Below, piece after piece: positions 1-8,999 of a stretch of DNA of 64,000 bases. The position numbers and the translations under genes are program-made. Every line of letters starts with the position of its first letter. Positions within the stretch are counted from its first letter, which is position 1. The DNA comes from an uncultured Pseudomonadales bacterium. GTDB lineage: Bacteria > Pseudomonadota > Gammaproteobacteria > Pseudomonadales > Azotimanducaceae. Below the pieces are notes generated by a model. That model had not been told where the DNA came from, searched no databases, and saw only the letters and a list, made by a program, of their open reading frames with translations. The stretch is taken from the NCBI GenBank assembly GCA_958296165.1, contig OY282447.1, positions 1,860,001-1,924,000 on the forward strand, written 5' to 3'.

Positions 1-1
1 G

Positions 2-898
2 ATGCCGAACTGCGAGCTGCGTACATTGGTGACCGTGCGCGGCATGTCTGCCGAACACAGCCAGCAACGGTTCGGCTTCACCCTCTCCAGCGCCGATGAG
101 GACGCGGTCTTCGACGATCCCGCCATCGACGCGGTGGTGGTCGCCACCCCGCACGACCAGCATGCCCGTCAAGCCGCGCGAGCCTTGTCTAGCGGCAAGC
201 ACGTCTTCGTGGAGAAGCCGCTGGCGCTCACAAGGCAAGAGCTTCTCGACGTCGTCGCCGCCAGGCGTTCTTCATCGGCTTTCTTCCAAATCGGCTTCAA
301 CCGCCGTTTCGCGCCTCTGGCGGTGCAGGCGAAGGCGCATTTGCAGAACCTGCCAGGGCAGCGCCACATCCTCTTGCGCATCAACGCCGGCCAGCTGCCA
401 GCCGACAGCTGGCAGCGCGACGCCGAGCAAGGCCACGGGCGCCTGCTCGGCGAAGCCTGCCACTTCATCGACTTCGGCGCCTTTCTGGCCGGTGCGCCTA
501 TCGCTGCCATCCGCGCTGACGCCGCACGTGTCGACGACCTGTGCGAAGACGCCACGATTACGGCCGAGCTGGCCGATGGCAGCTTGGTTACCGTGTTCTA
601 CACCGCCCTCGGCGACACCGCGCACGGCAAGGAACTGATCGAGGCCTACGCCGGCGGCGGCGTCGTGAAGATCGAGGACTTCAGGCGCCTGGCCGTGGTT
701 GCCGGCGGTCGACCGTCGCGCACCCGCTCCGCCCAGGACAAGGGGCACAAGGCCGAACTGCAAGCGTTCGTGGCAGCGGCGCTCGCCGGCGGCCGGGCAC
801 CGGCGGACGAAACTTCGCTCGTCAACTCCAGCCTGGCGGCGCTCGCCGCTCTCGAGTCCCTTGCCAGCGGCGAGCGGATTCGGCTGGAAGGCATGTAG
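2..898 (+). CDS. Gfo/Idh/MocA-family oxidoreductase, 5' partial
   Basis: This is the C-terminal part of a NAD(P)-dependent sugar-type oxidoreductase that runs in from outside the window. The visible protein (298 residues) carries the EKPLAL motif at about residues 71-76, which is the catalytic-lysine signature of the Gfo/Idh/MocA family, and a GEACHFIDF motif at about 150-158 in the substrate domain. The N-terminal Rossmann GxGxxG segment is absent, so the ATG at base 2 is probably an internal methionine. The INAGQLPADSW and GRLLGEACHFIDF segments resemble the Gfo/Idh half of two-domain oxidoreductases (zinc-dehydrogenase plus Gfo/Idh) found in polysaccharide loci. Membership of that subgroup is inference. 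The substrate cannot be told from sequence. Confidence 0.85.
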   Translation: MPNCELRTLVTVRGMSAEHSQQRFGFTLSSADEDAVFDDPAIDAVVVATPHDQHARQAARALSSGKHVFVEKPLALTRQELLDVVAARRSSSAFFQIGFNRRFAPLAVQAKAHLQNLPGQRHILLRINAGQLPADSWQRDAEQGHGRLLGEACHFIDFGAFLAGAPIAAIRADAARVDDLCEDATITAELADGSLVTVFYTALGDTAHGKELIEAYAGGGVVKIEDFRRLAVVAGGRPSRTRSAQDKGHKAELQAFVAAALAGGRAPADETSLVNSSLAALAALESLASGERIRLEGM

Positions 899-964
899 CC
901 GCGCGGAAATCGCGAGTGAGGGTTCGGCGGGCGAAGGTTCGCTAGACTGTGCAACCCCGTCTCT

Positions 965-2077
965 TTGGAGCCCAAGGCCGTGGCGAACGACTTGATCCGC
1001 ACCCTCGACGACTTCGAGGCCGAGTACAAGAAGGGCATCGGCACTGCGCTGCCTCACCGCCCCGCGAAGGAAGCGAACCTCGACAACATCCGCCGCTTCG
1101 GCGACGGCGTCGGCGACTACAACCCGCTGTGGCGCGACGAAGCGCATGCCGCAGCCAGCCGGTTCGGGGTGCTGACGGCACCGCCGCCCTTCCTCTACAG
1201 CGTCACTCTAGGCGTCGTGGCCGGCGAAACCGGCGCCATCGATCGACGCCGCGTTTCCACACAATACCTGCCTGTGAACTACGCTGGCGCGGAGATCGAC
1301 TTCATCCGCCCCATTTGGCTCGGCGACCGCATCACTGCGCAAGAGCAGGTTGGCGAGACGCTCCGCAAGCGCAGCCGACGCATCGGGCCTATCAACTTCA
1401 ACACCGGACTCGTGACGTTCAGCAACCAGCGCAAAGAGGTGGTGGCGACCATCAAGACGCTGATGGCCCGCTACGAAAACACCGGCCACACCCTCGAATA
1501 CGACCGCTCCGCCAAGGCCGAGGGCGATTCCGGCGCCGAGCCGGTCCTGGAGCCGGCGGATCCGCTGGTTTGGGAGCGCGAACGGCGCGGCGCAGAGACG
1601 CTCTACTTCGAGGATGTGACGGAGGGGGATGCGATTCCGTCGCTACGCAAGGGCACTTATTCGGTCACCGAGCTGTTCCTGTTTACGCACGGCGTGCTTG
1701 GCACCGGACGCAGCAGCCGAGCCGCACTGGCGGCGGAAGGGTCGGCAGATCTCGGCGGCGGCGGGCGCTTCGACGCCGAGCATGCGCAGAAGAGGCGCAA
1801 CATGCCCGGGCAGTTCGACTACGGCCCGCAGCGCGTGTGCTGGCTGAGCCAGATCGTCACGGACTGGATGGGCGACGACGGCACGTTGAAGAAGCTCAAC
1901 GCGGCGATTCGGCACCCCAACGTGGTCGGCGACACCAACACGGTGCATGGCGAAGTCACTGGCAAGAGCATTGTGAACGGCGAACACTTGGTGGAATTGC
2001 AGGTGCGCAACGTCAACCAATCCGGCCTGCCGACGGCGCTCGGCACGGCGGTGGTGGCGTTGCCGTCGAGAGCGTGA
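965..2077 (+). CDS. Double hot-dog dehydratase, FAS1-like/MaoC family
   Basis: This 370-residue protein has two consecutive hot-dog folds. The N-terminal half (about 15-170) resembles the FAS1-like/MaoC N-terminal dehydratase domain and the second half begins near YFEDVTEGDAI. Such proteins hydrate or dehydrate enoyl-CoA-type thioesters or related lipid and polyketide intermediates. The start is TTG at 965, with an alternative GTG at 980; no strong ribosome-binding site decides between them. It follows the oxidoreductase by about 65 bases and faces the phytanoyl-CoA dioxygenase convergently. A split version of the same architecture lies at 23359-24299, so this organism uses both fused and split forms. 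Family call is secure; the physiological substrate is unknown. Confidence 0.8.
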   Translation: MEPKAVANDLIRTLDDFEAEYKKGIGTALPHRPAKEANLDNIRRFGDGVGDYNPLWRDEAHAAASRFGVLTAPPPFLYSVTLGVVAGETGAIDRRRVSTQYLPVNYAGAEIDFIRPIWLGDRITAQEQVGETLRKRSRRIGPINFNTGLVTFSNQRKEVVATIKTLMARYENTGHTLEYDRSAKAEGDSGAEPVLEPADPLVWERERRGAETLYFEDVTEGDAIPSLRKGTYSVTELFLFTHGVLGTGRSSRAALAAEGSADLGGGGRFDAEHAQKRRNMPGQFDYGPQRVCWLSQIVTDWMGDDGTLKKLNAAIRHPNVVGDTNTVHGEVTGKSIVNGEHLVELQVRNVNQSGLPTALGTAVVALPSRA

Positions 2078-2107
2078 TGCCGGCGAGGTGGCGGCGGTGA
2101 CGATTGG

Positions 2108-3016
2108 CTAGCGCCCGTTCGGCACTACCGCCACATCCTCCTGCTCGTGCTCGAAGTAACGGCCGGTCAAAGTGCGCTGGTTCTCGTAGATGGAGCCTTG
2201 AAACGGCGCTCTTGGCAGCGGAATGCGCACCGGCACCTGTTCCAAACGCGGCTGCTTGGTTGGCTGGCCGTACACGATGCGATCGTTGAAGTCGTCGAGA
2301 TTGGCGAGGTGCTCGACGCCTGCCAACGGCCAGGCGTCCGCCGCCGCGTATTCGTAGAACAACACGCGGCGCTCTCGGCTAGACGCATTCAAGGCCGAGC
2401 CGTGGACGAGCCGCACGTGGTGGATGCTGATGGAACCAGCCCGGCCGTATAGCTCGCGGGCAGTCGAGACGTCGAGACCCTCCTTCGCGGCGTCGATGGC
2501 GCCGCAAAACGCGCCAAAGCTGTGGTGGTCGTACACCGGCCCCTTGTGCGAGCCGGGCAACACACGCAGAGGGCCGTTGGAGCTGTTCATGTCGTCGAGC
2601 AGGATGCCCACCGCCAGCACGCTTTGGTTGGTGTGCGGATAGAAGGCCCAGTCTTGGTGCCACTCCACCGGCGCACCATACTCGGCGCCCTTCATGTTGA
2701 TCTTGCCGCCGGCGCGCAAGCGGATGTTCTCGCCGATCAGCGGCGCCAACGCCGCCATGATGCGCGGATACGCGGCCAGCTTGCGGTAGAAGGGATGGGC
2801 GGCATGCGGCCGCTTGATGCGCCGCACGCGAGGCGCTTCAGGGCGGTGCGATGCCTCTAGATCGAGGACGTCGGTGTGCTCACGAACGCCAGCCGCGCTG
2901 GCGACGATTTCGGCGGTCACCGCCTGCAGCTCCGCCAATGTCGCCGCGTCCAGCACATCCTCCACAACGATGTAGCCGTCGTCGTGGTATTGGGCGATCT
3001 GGGTTTCAGTGAGCAT
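2108..3016 (-). CDS. Phytanoyl-CoA dioxygenase family protein (PhyH)
   Basis: This is a non-heme Fe(II)/2-oxoglutarate-dependent oxygenase of 302 residues, a normal family length. The metal triad is visible as H120-Q-D122 in EWHQDW and H205 in VRLVHGSAL, followed by an arginine-rich stretch near residue 215 suitable for the 2-oxoglutarate carboxylate. Family members hydroxylate branched acyl-CoAs, secondary metabolites or quaternary-amine-type compounds, so the substrate is open. The start is ATG at 3016, with a GAGGAGG-type ribosome-binding site about 12 bases upstream. It lies upstream of, and on the same strand direction as, nothing closely coupled: its 3' end faces the dehydratase at 965-2077 and its 5' side is separated from the acyl-CoA dehydrogenase pair by a short tandem repeat. 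Confidence 0.9.
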   Translation of the reverse strand: MLTETQIAQYHDDGYIVVEDVLDAATLAELQAVTAEIVASAAGVREHTDVLDLEASHRPEAPRVRRIKRPHAAHPFYRKLAAYPRIMAALAPLIGENIRLRAGGKINMKGAEYGAPVEWHQDWAFYPHTNQSVLAVGILLDDMNSSNGPLRVLPGSHKGPVYDHHSFGAFCGAIDAAKEGLDVSTARELYGRAGSISIHHVRLVHGSALNASSRERRVLFYEYAAADAWPLAGVEHLANLDDFNDRIVYGQPTKQPRLEQVPVRIPLPRAPFQGSIYENQRTLTGRYFEHEQEDVAVVPNGR

Positions 3017-3033
3017 GGATCGATGTCCCTCCT

Positions 3034-3065
3034 CTAAGCACTCCTAAGCCTAAGCACTCCTAAGC
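3034..3065. repeat. Perfect 16-bp tandem duplication
   Basis: The unit CTAAGCACTCCTAAGC occurs twice back to back (3034-3049 and 3050-3065) in the gap between the PhyH gene and the acyl-CoA dehydrogenase. No function is visible. It may be a replication-slippage product. Confidence 0.85.
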
Positions 3066-3082
3066 CCTCTAGATTCTCTAGC

Positions 3083-4309
3083 TCAGGGAGTGTGGCGCGC
3101 TTTTCGGCCGGTTGGCACCTCGTTGAACGGTACGCCTTTGTCTACGCGCACATCCTGTGGCAGCCCCAGCACGCGCTCGGAGAGAATGTTGAGCATGATC
3201 TCGTCGCTGCCGCCGGCGATGCGACCGCCCGGCGAGCCCATGAAAGTGGCCTGGAACAGGCCGTGCGCTTCCGCATAGGCAGGGTCCGACACCGCCCCCG
3301 AGAGTTCTAGGAGATCCATGGCGAAGGAGGCCATGTCTTGCGTCTTCGAGGCCGCCACCAGCTTGCCGATGGAGTTCTCCGGCCCGGGCGTCTCGCCCTT
3401 GGAGAGCGCGGTCATCGAACGATAGCCGGTGTACTTGAGGCCGGCTTCCTGGGCATACCAGGTGGCCAGCTTGGAGCGCACGTTCTTGTCGCGGATGGCC
3501 GGCTCGCCATCGATCTCCACCTTCTTCGCCAAGTCCAAAACCTGCCGAAAGCCCACGCCGCCACCGCCGCCGCCGATCGCCATGCGCTCGTTCATCAGCG
3601 TCGTGAGGGCCACCTGCCAGCCCTGGCCGACGGCGCCTAGGCGCTGATCGTCTGGCACGCGCACGTCGGTGAAGTACACCTCGTTGAAGTTGGCGCCGCC
3701 GGAGATCTGCTTGATGGGGCGCACTTCGATGCCGGGGGATTTCATGTCTAGAAAGAAATAGGAGAGACCCTTGTGCTTGGGCACGTTGGGGTCGGTGCGC
3801 AGGACGATGATGCCGTAGTCCGAGTAGTGGGCGCCGGAGGTCCATATCTTCTGGCCGTTGATGACCCACTCGTCGCCGTCTTTCTCGGCCCGCGTGCGCA
3901 GCGCGGCCAAATCCGAGCCGCCGGCCGGCTCGCTGAACAGCTGGCACCAGATGTGTTCGCCAGATGCCAAAGGCGGCAGGTGCTTGCGCTTGTGTTCTTC
4001 TTTCGCCCATGCCATGAGGGTCGGCGCAGCCATGCCTTGGCCAATGGCGAATACGCCGCCGGGCGCGTTGAACTTCGCTTCCTCCTGGTTCCAGATCACC
4101 TGCTCGATGGGGCTCGCGCCGCGGCCGCCGTATTCCTCCGGCCAGCGGATGCAGGCCCAGCCGGCGTCGTATTTGCGCTTTTGCCACAGCTTGGCGGCTT
4201 GGATCTCGTCTAAGCCGGCGAGTTCCTCCCGGCTCGGCACGTTGGCATCCAGCCAGCCGCGCACTTCTTCGCGGAATGCGGCCTCGTCGGGGGTGTCGTT
4301 GAAGTCCAT
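3083..4309 (-). CDS. Acyl-CoA dehydrogenase, larger subunit of a pair
   Basis: This is an FAD-dependent acyl-CoA dehydrogenase of 408 residues that would introduce an alpha-beta double bond into an acyl-CoA thioester. Family signatures include FSEPAGGSDLA and GQKIWTSGAH in the middle domain and AGGSDEIMLNILSERVLGL in the C-terminal helical domain. The start is ATG at 4309. It lies 30 bases downstream of a second acyl-CoA dehydrogenase on the same strand. Such adjacent, dissimilar pairs are known to form alpha2-beta2 heterotetramers acting on bulky side chains such as those of sterols, so a heteromeric enzyme is inferred here. The actual substrate is not visible from sequence. Confidence 0.93.
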   Translation of the reverse strand: MDFNDTPDEAAFREEVRGWLDANVPSREELAGLDEIQAAKLWQKRKYDAGWACIRWPEEYGGRGASPIEQVIWNQEEAKFNAPGGVFAIGQGMAAPTLMAWAKEEHKRKHLPPLASGEHIWCQLFSEPAGGSDLAALRTRAEKDGDEWVINGQKIWTSGAHYSDYGIIVLRTDPNVPKHKGLSYFFLDMKSPGIEVRPIKQISGGANFNEVYFTDVRVPDDQRLGAVGQGWQVALTTLMNERMAIGGGGGGVGFRQVLDLAKKVEIDGEPAIRDKNVRSKLATWYAQEAGLKYTGYRSMTALSKGETPGPENSIGKLVAASKTQDMASFAMDLLELSGAVSDPAYAEAHGLFQATFMGSPGGRIAGGSDEIMLNILSERVLGLPQDVRVDKGVPFNEVPTGRKARHTP

Positions 4310-4339
4310 TGATGTCTCCTCAATATGCCAAGCGCGCTC

Positions 4340-5449
4340 TCAAGCAGCGTCGGCTTCCACCGCGGCCACCAGTTTGTCCTGCCAAGTGGCTTCGCTGCCG
4401 ATGTTCACCGACAGCAGCTTGGCGCGTCGATAGTGGAATTGACAGTCGAACTCCCAGGTGAAGCCCATGCCGCCGTGGGTTTGGATGTTCTCTTTCGAGG
4501 CGTAGTAGTAGGCTTGGGTGGCGCTCACTCTGGCGGTGGCTGCGGCCAGCGGCAGTTCGGGCGCGGCGGCGGCCAAGGCCCAAGCGCCGTAGTAGCAGTT
4601 GGCGCGTGCCAACGTGTTCTTCACATAGGCGTGCGCCAGCTTGTGTTTGATGGCTTGGTAGCTGGCGATGGGGCGGCCGAAGGCGTAGCGGCCGAGGGCG
4701 TATTCCTTGGCCATCTCCAGAGCTGCGTTGGCGCCGCCGACCTGCTCCCATGCGAACAGCACCGCGGCGCTCGCGAATAGGCGTTGGGTGTGTGCCCAGC
4801 CCTCGCCGGGGTTGCCGAGCGGTTCGGCTGGCGTACTCTCGAAGGCGATGCGGGCGTGCGAACGAGTGGGGTCCAAGGTGGCGATGGCTTGACGGTCTAC
4901 ACCATCGAGTTCGGCCAGATAGAGGCTGGCGCCGTCGCCGCTTGCGGCCTTCGCCACCACCACCGCGAAATCGGCGACGTCGCCATCCGCGACGGGCAGC
5001 TTGGTGCCGGTGAGGGAGTCGCCGGCGGCCACGGTGGTCAACTTGGCAGCGCTGGGTTGGCCGGCGCCCTCGGCGAGCGCGAAAGTGCCGATGGCTGCGC
5101 CGGTGGCGAGCTTCGGCAGCCATTTCTCGCGCTGCGCCTCGCTGCCGGCCGCGAGCAGCGCTTCGGTGGCGAGATACACGGAAGATGAGAAGGGCAGCGG
5201 CGCCACCGCGCGGCCGAGCTCTTCGGCGATCACGCACAGTTCCAGATAGGAGAGCCCCAAGCCGCCGTGTTGCTCCGGAATGACGGTTGCCATCCAGCCC
5301 AGCTCGGCCATCTTGCGCCACAACGCCTCGTCGTAGGCGGCATCCGAATCCAGGATCGCCCGCACCGCCGACAGCGGGCAGTTCTCTTGCAGAAACCCCT
5401 GCGCCTGCTCGCGCAGCAGGTTCTGCTCGTCGGAAAACTCGAAGTTCAC
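4340..5449 (-). CDS. Acyl-CoA dehydrogenase, smaller subunit of a pair
   Basis: This second acyl-CoA dehydrogenase family protein (about 369 residues) begins with VNFEFSDEQNLLREQAQGF, a typical N-terminal helix of the family, and has the THGGMGFTWEFDCQ segment in its C-terminal domain where many members carry the flavin-contacting and catalytic region. The reading frame is open further upstream to 5503. I chose the GTG at 5449 because an AGAAGG ribosome-binding site sits about eight bases before it and the family homology begins there. It is the first gene of a two-gene unit with the larger dehydrogenase 30 bases downstream. The two probably form a heteromeric dehydrogenase. Regulation is not evident. 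Confidence 0.9.
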   Translation of the reverse strand: MNFEFSDEQNLLREQAQGFLQENCPLSAVRAILDSDAAYDEALWRKMAELGWMATVIPEQHGGLGLSYLELCVIAEELGRAVAPLPFSSSVYLATEALLAAGSEAQREKWLPKLATGAAIGTFALAEGAGQPSAAKLTTVAAGDSLTGTKLPVADGDVADFAVVVAKAASGDGASLYLAELDGVDRQAIATLDPTRSHARIAFESTPAEPLGNPGEGWAHTQRLFASAAVLFAWEQVGGANAALEMAKEYALGRYAFGRPIASYQAIKHKLAHAYVKNTLARANCYYGAWALAAAAPELPLAAATARVSATQAYYYASKENIQTHGGMGFTWEFDCQFHYRRAKLLSVNIGSEATWQDKLVAAVEADAA

Positions 5450-5535
5450 GGCTATGCCTTCTAGCGCTGCCTTTGTGTTGCGATTGTATACGCACAAGTA
5501 CACGGTACGGGGCGTTGGATCGTAGGTACGAGGCG

Positions 5536-6333
5536 CTACCGAACGGGGCGGGCCGCACCCAAGGGCTTGCGCACATAGAGCATGACGCCAACGGCGGTTT
5601 CGTCGCCGACGATGTCCGTATGAAAACTACGGCTTTGCACTTCTCGAATGATGGATAGGAGTCTGTTGAGGTCGTAGCAGTTCATTTGCATCCGCGAGCG
5701 CCTCCAGATGGCGTTCCAAGTCCTGTCGGCGAGTCTCCAGACGGCGTTCCAAGCCTTGTCCGCGACCGGTACTTTTTCGCGCAACGCCCGCAGTGCCGGC
5801 CAGCGCGGCTTCATCCAGCAGTGGAAGTGGATGGCGGCAACGCCGTCCTCTTCCAGATGGTCCAACAGGCGTTTGAATATCTGCTCGCCGCGCCCAACCG
5901 GGATGTGCTGCAGGACGAGAACACTGTGTATGAAGTCGAACCGGCGCTCGGACGGAAGGAAAGCCTGTGCTGGCTTGGCCTGAACGAACTCGACGTTGTC
6001 CAGCCCTTTGCTCTCGCAGTTGTGCCTTGCTTCTCGCAACATCGATGGCGCAACGTCGATGCCCACGACTTGCGCGGCCTGTTGCGCAAGCGGCAGGACG
6101 ACTCTGCCGACGCCGCAGCCGAAATCGAGCGCGGTCTTCGGTTCGAAATCGGGCTTGACGTGTCTGCGCACGGTGCGGAAGACGCGGGCGACGTGATCCT
6201 CGCCGCTTTGGAAGAACAGCTGCCTGTTCTGGGCGGTCATGTGGCGTGCTCGGTACATGTCGTGCGTCAGCACGCCCCAGTAGGGTTCAGTGGCACCGAT
6301 CCGTTCCCAATAGTCGTCGGTAGTACGGAACAT
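5536..6333 (-). CDS. Class I SAM-dependent methyltransferase
   Basis: This is a Rossmann-fold S-adenosylmethionine methyltransferase of about 265 residues. Motif I is seen as ALDFGCGVGRVVLP, followed by an acidic residue in VVGIDVAPSML and by FDFIHSVLVLQHIP as the motif IV region. The open frame extends to 6429, but ATG at 6333 has an AGGAG site six bases upstream and gives the normal family N-terminus, so that start is preferred. The C-terminal part after about residue 170 is rich in arginine and tryptophan and shows no recognisable substrate domain. It is oriented away from the ATPase gene at 6465. The methyl acceptor is unknown. Confidence 0.88.
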   Translation of the reverse strand: MFRTTDDYWERIGATEPYWGVLTHDMYRARHMTAQNRQLFFQSGEDHVARVFRTVRRHVKPDFEPKTALDFGCGVGRVVLPLAQQAAQVVGIDVAPSMLREARHNCESKGLDNVEFVQAKPAQAFLPSERRFDFIHSVLVLQHIPVGRGEQIFKRLLDHLEEDGVAAIHFHCWMKPRWPALRALREKVPVADKAWNAVWRLADRTWNAIWRRSRMQMNCYDLNRLLSIIREVQSRSFHTDIVGDETAVGVMLYVRKPLGAARPVR

Positions 6334-6464
6334 CGCGCTCCTGGCGACACCTTGTTGACGTAGACCCGCAAGAAGATGCCAGCTTCGCCGTGTTCGCGTA
6401 AAGCCGTATACGACTGGGACGACTCGCAACGCTGCGTTCTTTGACCCTCCTAGGCGGGCGGGCT

Positions 6465-7637
6465 ATGGTTGCCGGCATAAAGAGGCGCCTGCTCCCCACT
6501 GGCATTCAGACTTTCCGCACGCTCCGCGAAGAAGATTGCTACTACGTCGACAAGACACCCTACATCCGCAAGATGGTGGGCGGCGGCGGGCGCTATTTTC
6601 TGTCCCGCCCGCGGCGCTTTGGCAAGAGCCTGCTGGTGGACACGATCAAGGAGCTGTTCGAGGGTAGTGAAGACCTATTCGCCGACCTCGACATTCATCG
6701 GCACAGGAACTGGTCAATCCGCCACCCGGTTCTGCGGCTGGACTTCAGCGGCGGCAACTACCACGACCCGGATTGGGAACGCGTGGATCTGTTGCCGCAA
6801 CTCGCGGCGATGGAGGCAAGTGCGGGCATCACACCCGTCCACGCGAGCGCCCGCGCCCGTTTGCGCCATCTGATTCAGAAGCTCCATGCGCGCACTGGCC
6901 AGCGCGTCGTCGTGCTGGTGGACGAATACGACAAGCCCATACTGGAAACGCTCGAAACGCCCGAGCTTGCCCGCGCCAATCGCACGACGCTGCGCGGCCT
7001 GTATTCGATCATCAAGCAGTGCGACGGCCACATACGGTTCACGTTTCTAACGGGGGTGAGCAAGTTCTCGCAGGTCAGCCTGTTTTCCGATCTCAACAAC
7101 CTCACGGACCTCACCCTCGACCGTCGCTACGCCGCCGTGTGCGGCTACACGGAACGGGATCTGCACAGGGTGTTCGCTCCGGAACTCGACGGCCTCGATC
7201 GCAAAGCCATCCGCGACTGGTACAACGGCTATAGCTGGCGCGGCCGCACGGTCTACAACCCCTACGGCATGCTGCGCTTCTTCGAGACGCGCGAGTTCCG
7301 CTCGTACTGGTTCGAGACCTCCACGCCGAAGTTTCTAATCGACACGCTGCTGCGCCGCGGGGTGCAGTCTCTTGACCTAGAACGCCTGGTTGGCACGGAC
7401 GACTTGCTCTCGTCTTTCGATGTAGACGAGATGTCCACGGAAGCGCTGCTGTTCCAGACCGGCTATTTGACCATCCTAGACGAAGCCGAACGCCACGGTC
7501 GCGCCCGCTACCGCTTGGGCTACCCGAATCGCGAAGTGCGCCAAAGCCTGCACGAGCGCCTGCTGCTCGCGCTCCTGCCGGCATCCTCCCGCCGTTTGGC
7601 GGATGACGTGCATGTGGAACGTTCACGGGTTCGTTAA
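6465..7637 (+). CDS. AAA-ATPase-like protein, C-terminally truncated
   Basis: This protein matches the AAA-ATPase-like family usually followed by a PD-(D/E)XK-type nuclease domain (DUF1703), a group often found in accessory regions. The N-terminus has the family start (GIQTFRTLREEDCYYVDKT), a Walker A-like RPRRFGKSLL and a Walker B VVVLVDEYDKP. At about 390 residues it stops where full-length members (about 510-550) still have their nuclease-like domain. The stop codon TAA at 7635-7637 lies inside the TTAA target site of the adjacent IS5 element. The same TAA is regenerated if the element is removed, so the truncation probably predates or is independent of the insertion. ATG at 6465 is preferred over the TTG at 6441. 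Likely a non-functional remnant. Confidence 0.8.
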   Translation: MVAGIKRRLLPTGIQTFRTLREEDCYYVDKTPYIRKMVGGGGRYFLSRPRRFGKSLLVDTIKELFEGSEDLFADLDIHRHRNWSIRHPVLRLDFSGGNYHDPDWERVDLLPQLAAMEASAGITPVHASARARLRHLIQKLHARTGQRVVVLVDEYDKPILETLETPELARANRTTLRGLYSIIKQCDGHIRFTFLTGVSKFSQVSLFSDLNNLTDLTLDRRYAAVCGYTERDLHRVFAPELDGLDRKAIRDWYNGYSWRGRTVYNPYGMLRFFETREFRSYWFETSTPKFLIDTLLRRGVQSLDLERLVGTDDLLSSFDVDEMSTEALLFQTGYLTILDEAERHGRARYRLGYPNREVRQSLHERLLLALLPASSRRLADDVHVERSRVR

Positions 7638-8817
7638 GGAAGGTCTGAACAAAGCGCCAATCGACCGCCGGAAGTGGCCCAGAGGCGGTTTTGGCAGCGA
7701 TTCCGTGCCGAAGGGTCGAAAAAAAGGTGCGGTTCCGGCCCTTTCGACGCAGTTTCCGGCGCTTCGGCCGCCCTCCGGGCGCGCGGGCGCCGCGGTCACG
7801 CCGCCAGACTCCGTTCGGCGATCAGCAGGTTGGCGAAGCCCGGCAGCAGCGCGATCCGCTGCGCGTTCCTGTGCAGCCCGCGGCAGCGAACCTTGCCGTA
7901 GCCGAACATCCGCTTCACGTAGAAGAACGGATGCTCCGCCTTGGCGCGGACCGACGCCTTCTCCTTCTCCCGCAGCGCCGCCTCGCCGCCCGCCTCCAAC
8001 TGCCGCCGCAGGCCCGGACGCATCGCCACCTGCCAGTCCACGCCGCGGCCCTGGTTCTCCTCCCGCTTCTCCACCCCGCGGCAGCCCGCGTCCGCCCAGA
8101 CGCGCCGCTCGCCGCCGCGCGGAAGACGGTGCGCGCGCGCCACGTCCGACTCGTTCGCCGCCGTCGCCGCGAAGCTGTGCGACACCCCCGTCTCCGCGTC
8201 CGCCCCGACGTGCATCTTCATCCCGAAGTGCCACTGGCTCCCCTTCCTCGTCCGACGCATCTCGGGATCCCGCTTCCCCGAACGGTTCTTCGTCGACGAC
8301 GGCGCCTCCGCCAGGCTCGCGTCCATCGCCGTCCCCTCCCGCAGCGCCAGACCGCGCGACGCCAGGCTCGCGTCGATCGCCGACAGCAGCTTCTCCCCGA
8401 GGCCGTGCCTCTCCAGCAGGTGCCGGAAGCGGGATCGTCGTCTCGTCCGGCAGCGCCGACAGCCCCGGACCCGCGAACCGGCGCACCGACTCCACCTCGT
8501 ACGGCATGTCCTCCATCGCCGGATCGCTCAGGTCGTGGAACAGCTGCGCGCAATGCACCCGCAGCATCGACGACGGCGCGTACGGCCGGCGACCGCGGCC
8601 CGCCTTCGGACAGTGCGGACGAATCGCCTCCTCCAGCTCCGACCACGGAACCAGCCCCTCCATCCGCTCCAGGAACCTCTCCCGCCGCGTCTTCCGCTTC
8701 TTCGCCGCGTACTCCAACTCCGCGAACGTCGACTGTGCCGCTTCCGTCATCGAATGCCTCTCCCAGTGGTCAACGCGCCTATTGTCACAGCATCGCCGGC
8801 ACTTGTTCAGACCTTCC
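7638..8817 (-). mobile_element. IS5-family insertion sequence (1180 bp)
   Basis: The ends are inverted repeats: GGAAGGTCTGAACAA at 7638 and its complement ending at 8817. Both sides carry the 4-bp target duplication TTAA (7634-7637 and 8818-8821), characteristic of the IS5 group. The single transposase reads on the minus strand and is frameshifted. An internally deleted relative with the same ends lies at 28086-28234. Confidence 0.93.
7796..8750 (-). pseudogene. IS5-family transposase, frameshifted
   Basis: The DDE transposase of the IS5 element starts at ATG 8750 and reads normally through FAGPGLSALPDETTI. The frame then breaks at about 8431-8434 and continues in another frame as RFRHLLERHGLGEKLL, MDASLAEAPSSTKNRS and VKRMFGYGKVR to the stop at 7796. 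Compared with relatives, two bases seem to be missing between the codons for ATC and CGC. No obvious slippery heptamer is present, so an inactivating deletion is more likely than programmed frameshifting. If so, this copy cannot move by itself. Confidence 0.85.
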
Positions 8818-8999
8818 TTAACGGTGCGGCGAGCAACGCCGCCACGGTGAACGCCGCGGGTTGGACTAGAGTGTGCTGCATCGTCCGTACATCAGATCGG
8901 TGGCGATCTCTTGCGTGGGCCTCGCCTCCGGGGTTGTGCTGGCGGCGACACTCACTGGTAATGGAACGGGTCGATCCGCCACCCCAACGCCAGAGGCGA

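Noticed and set aside
8431-8434. Programmed frameshift in the IS5 transposase
   Set aside because: There is no slippery sequence or overlap of two long frames typical of programmed events, and two bases seem to be missing relative to relatives.
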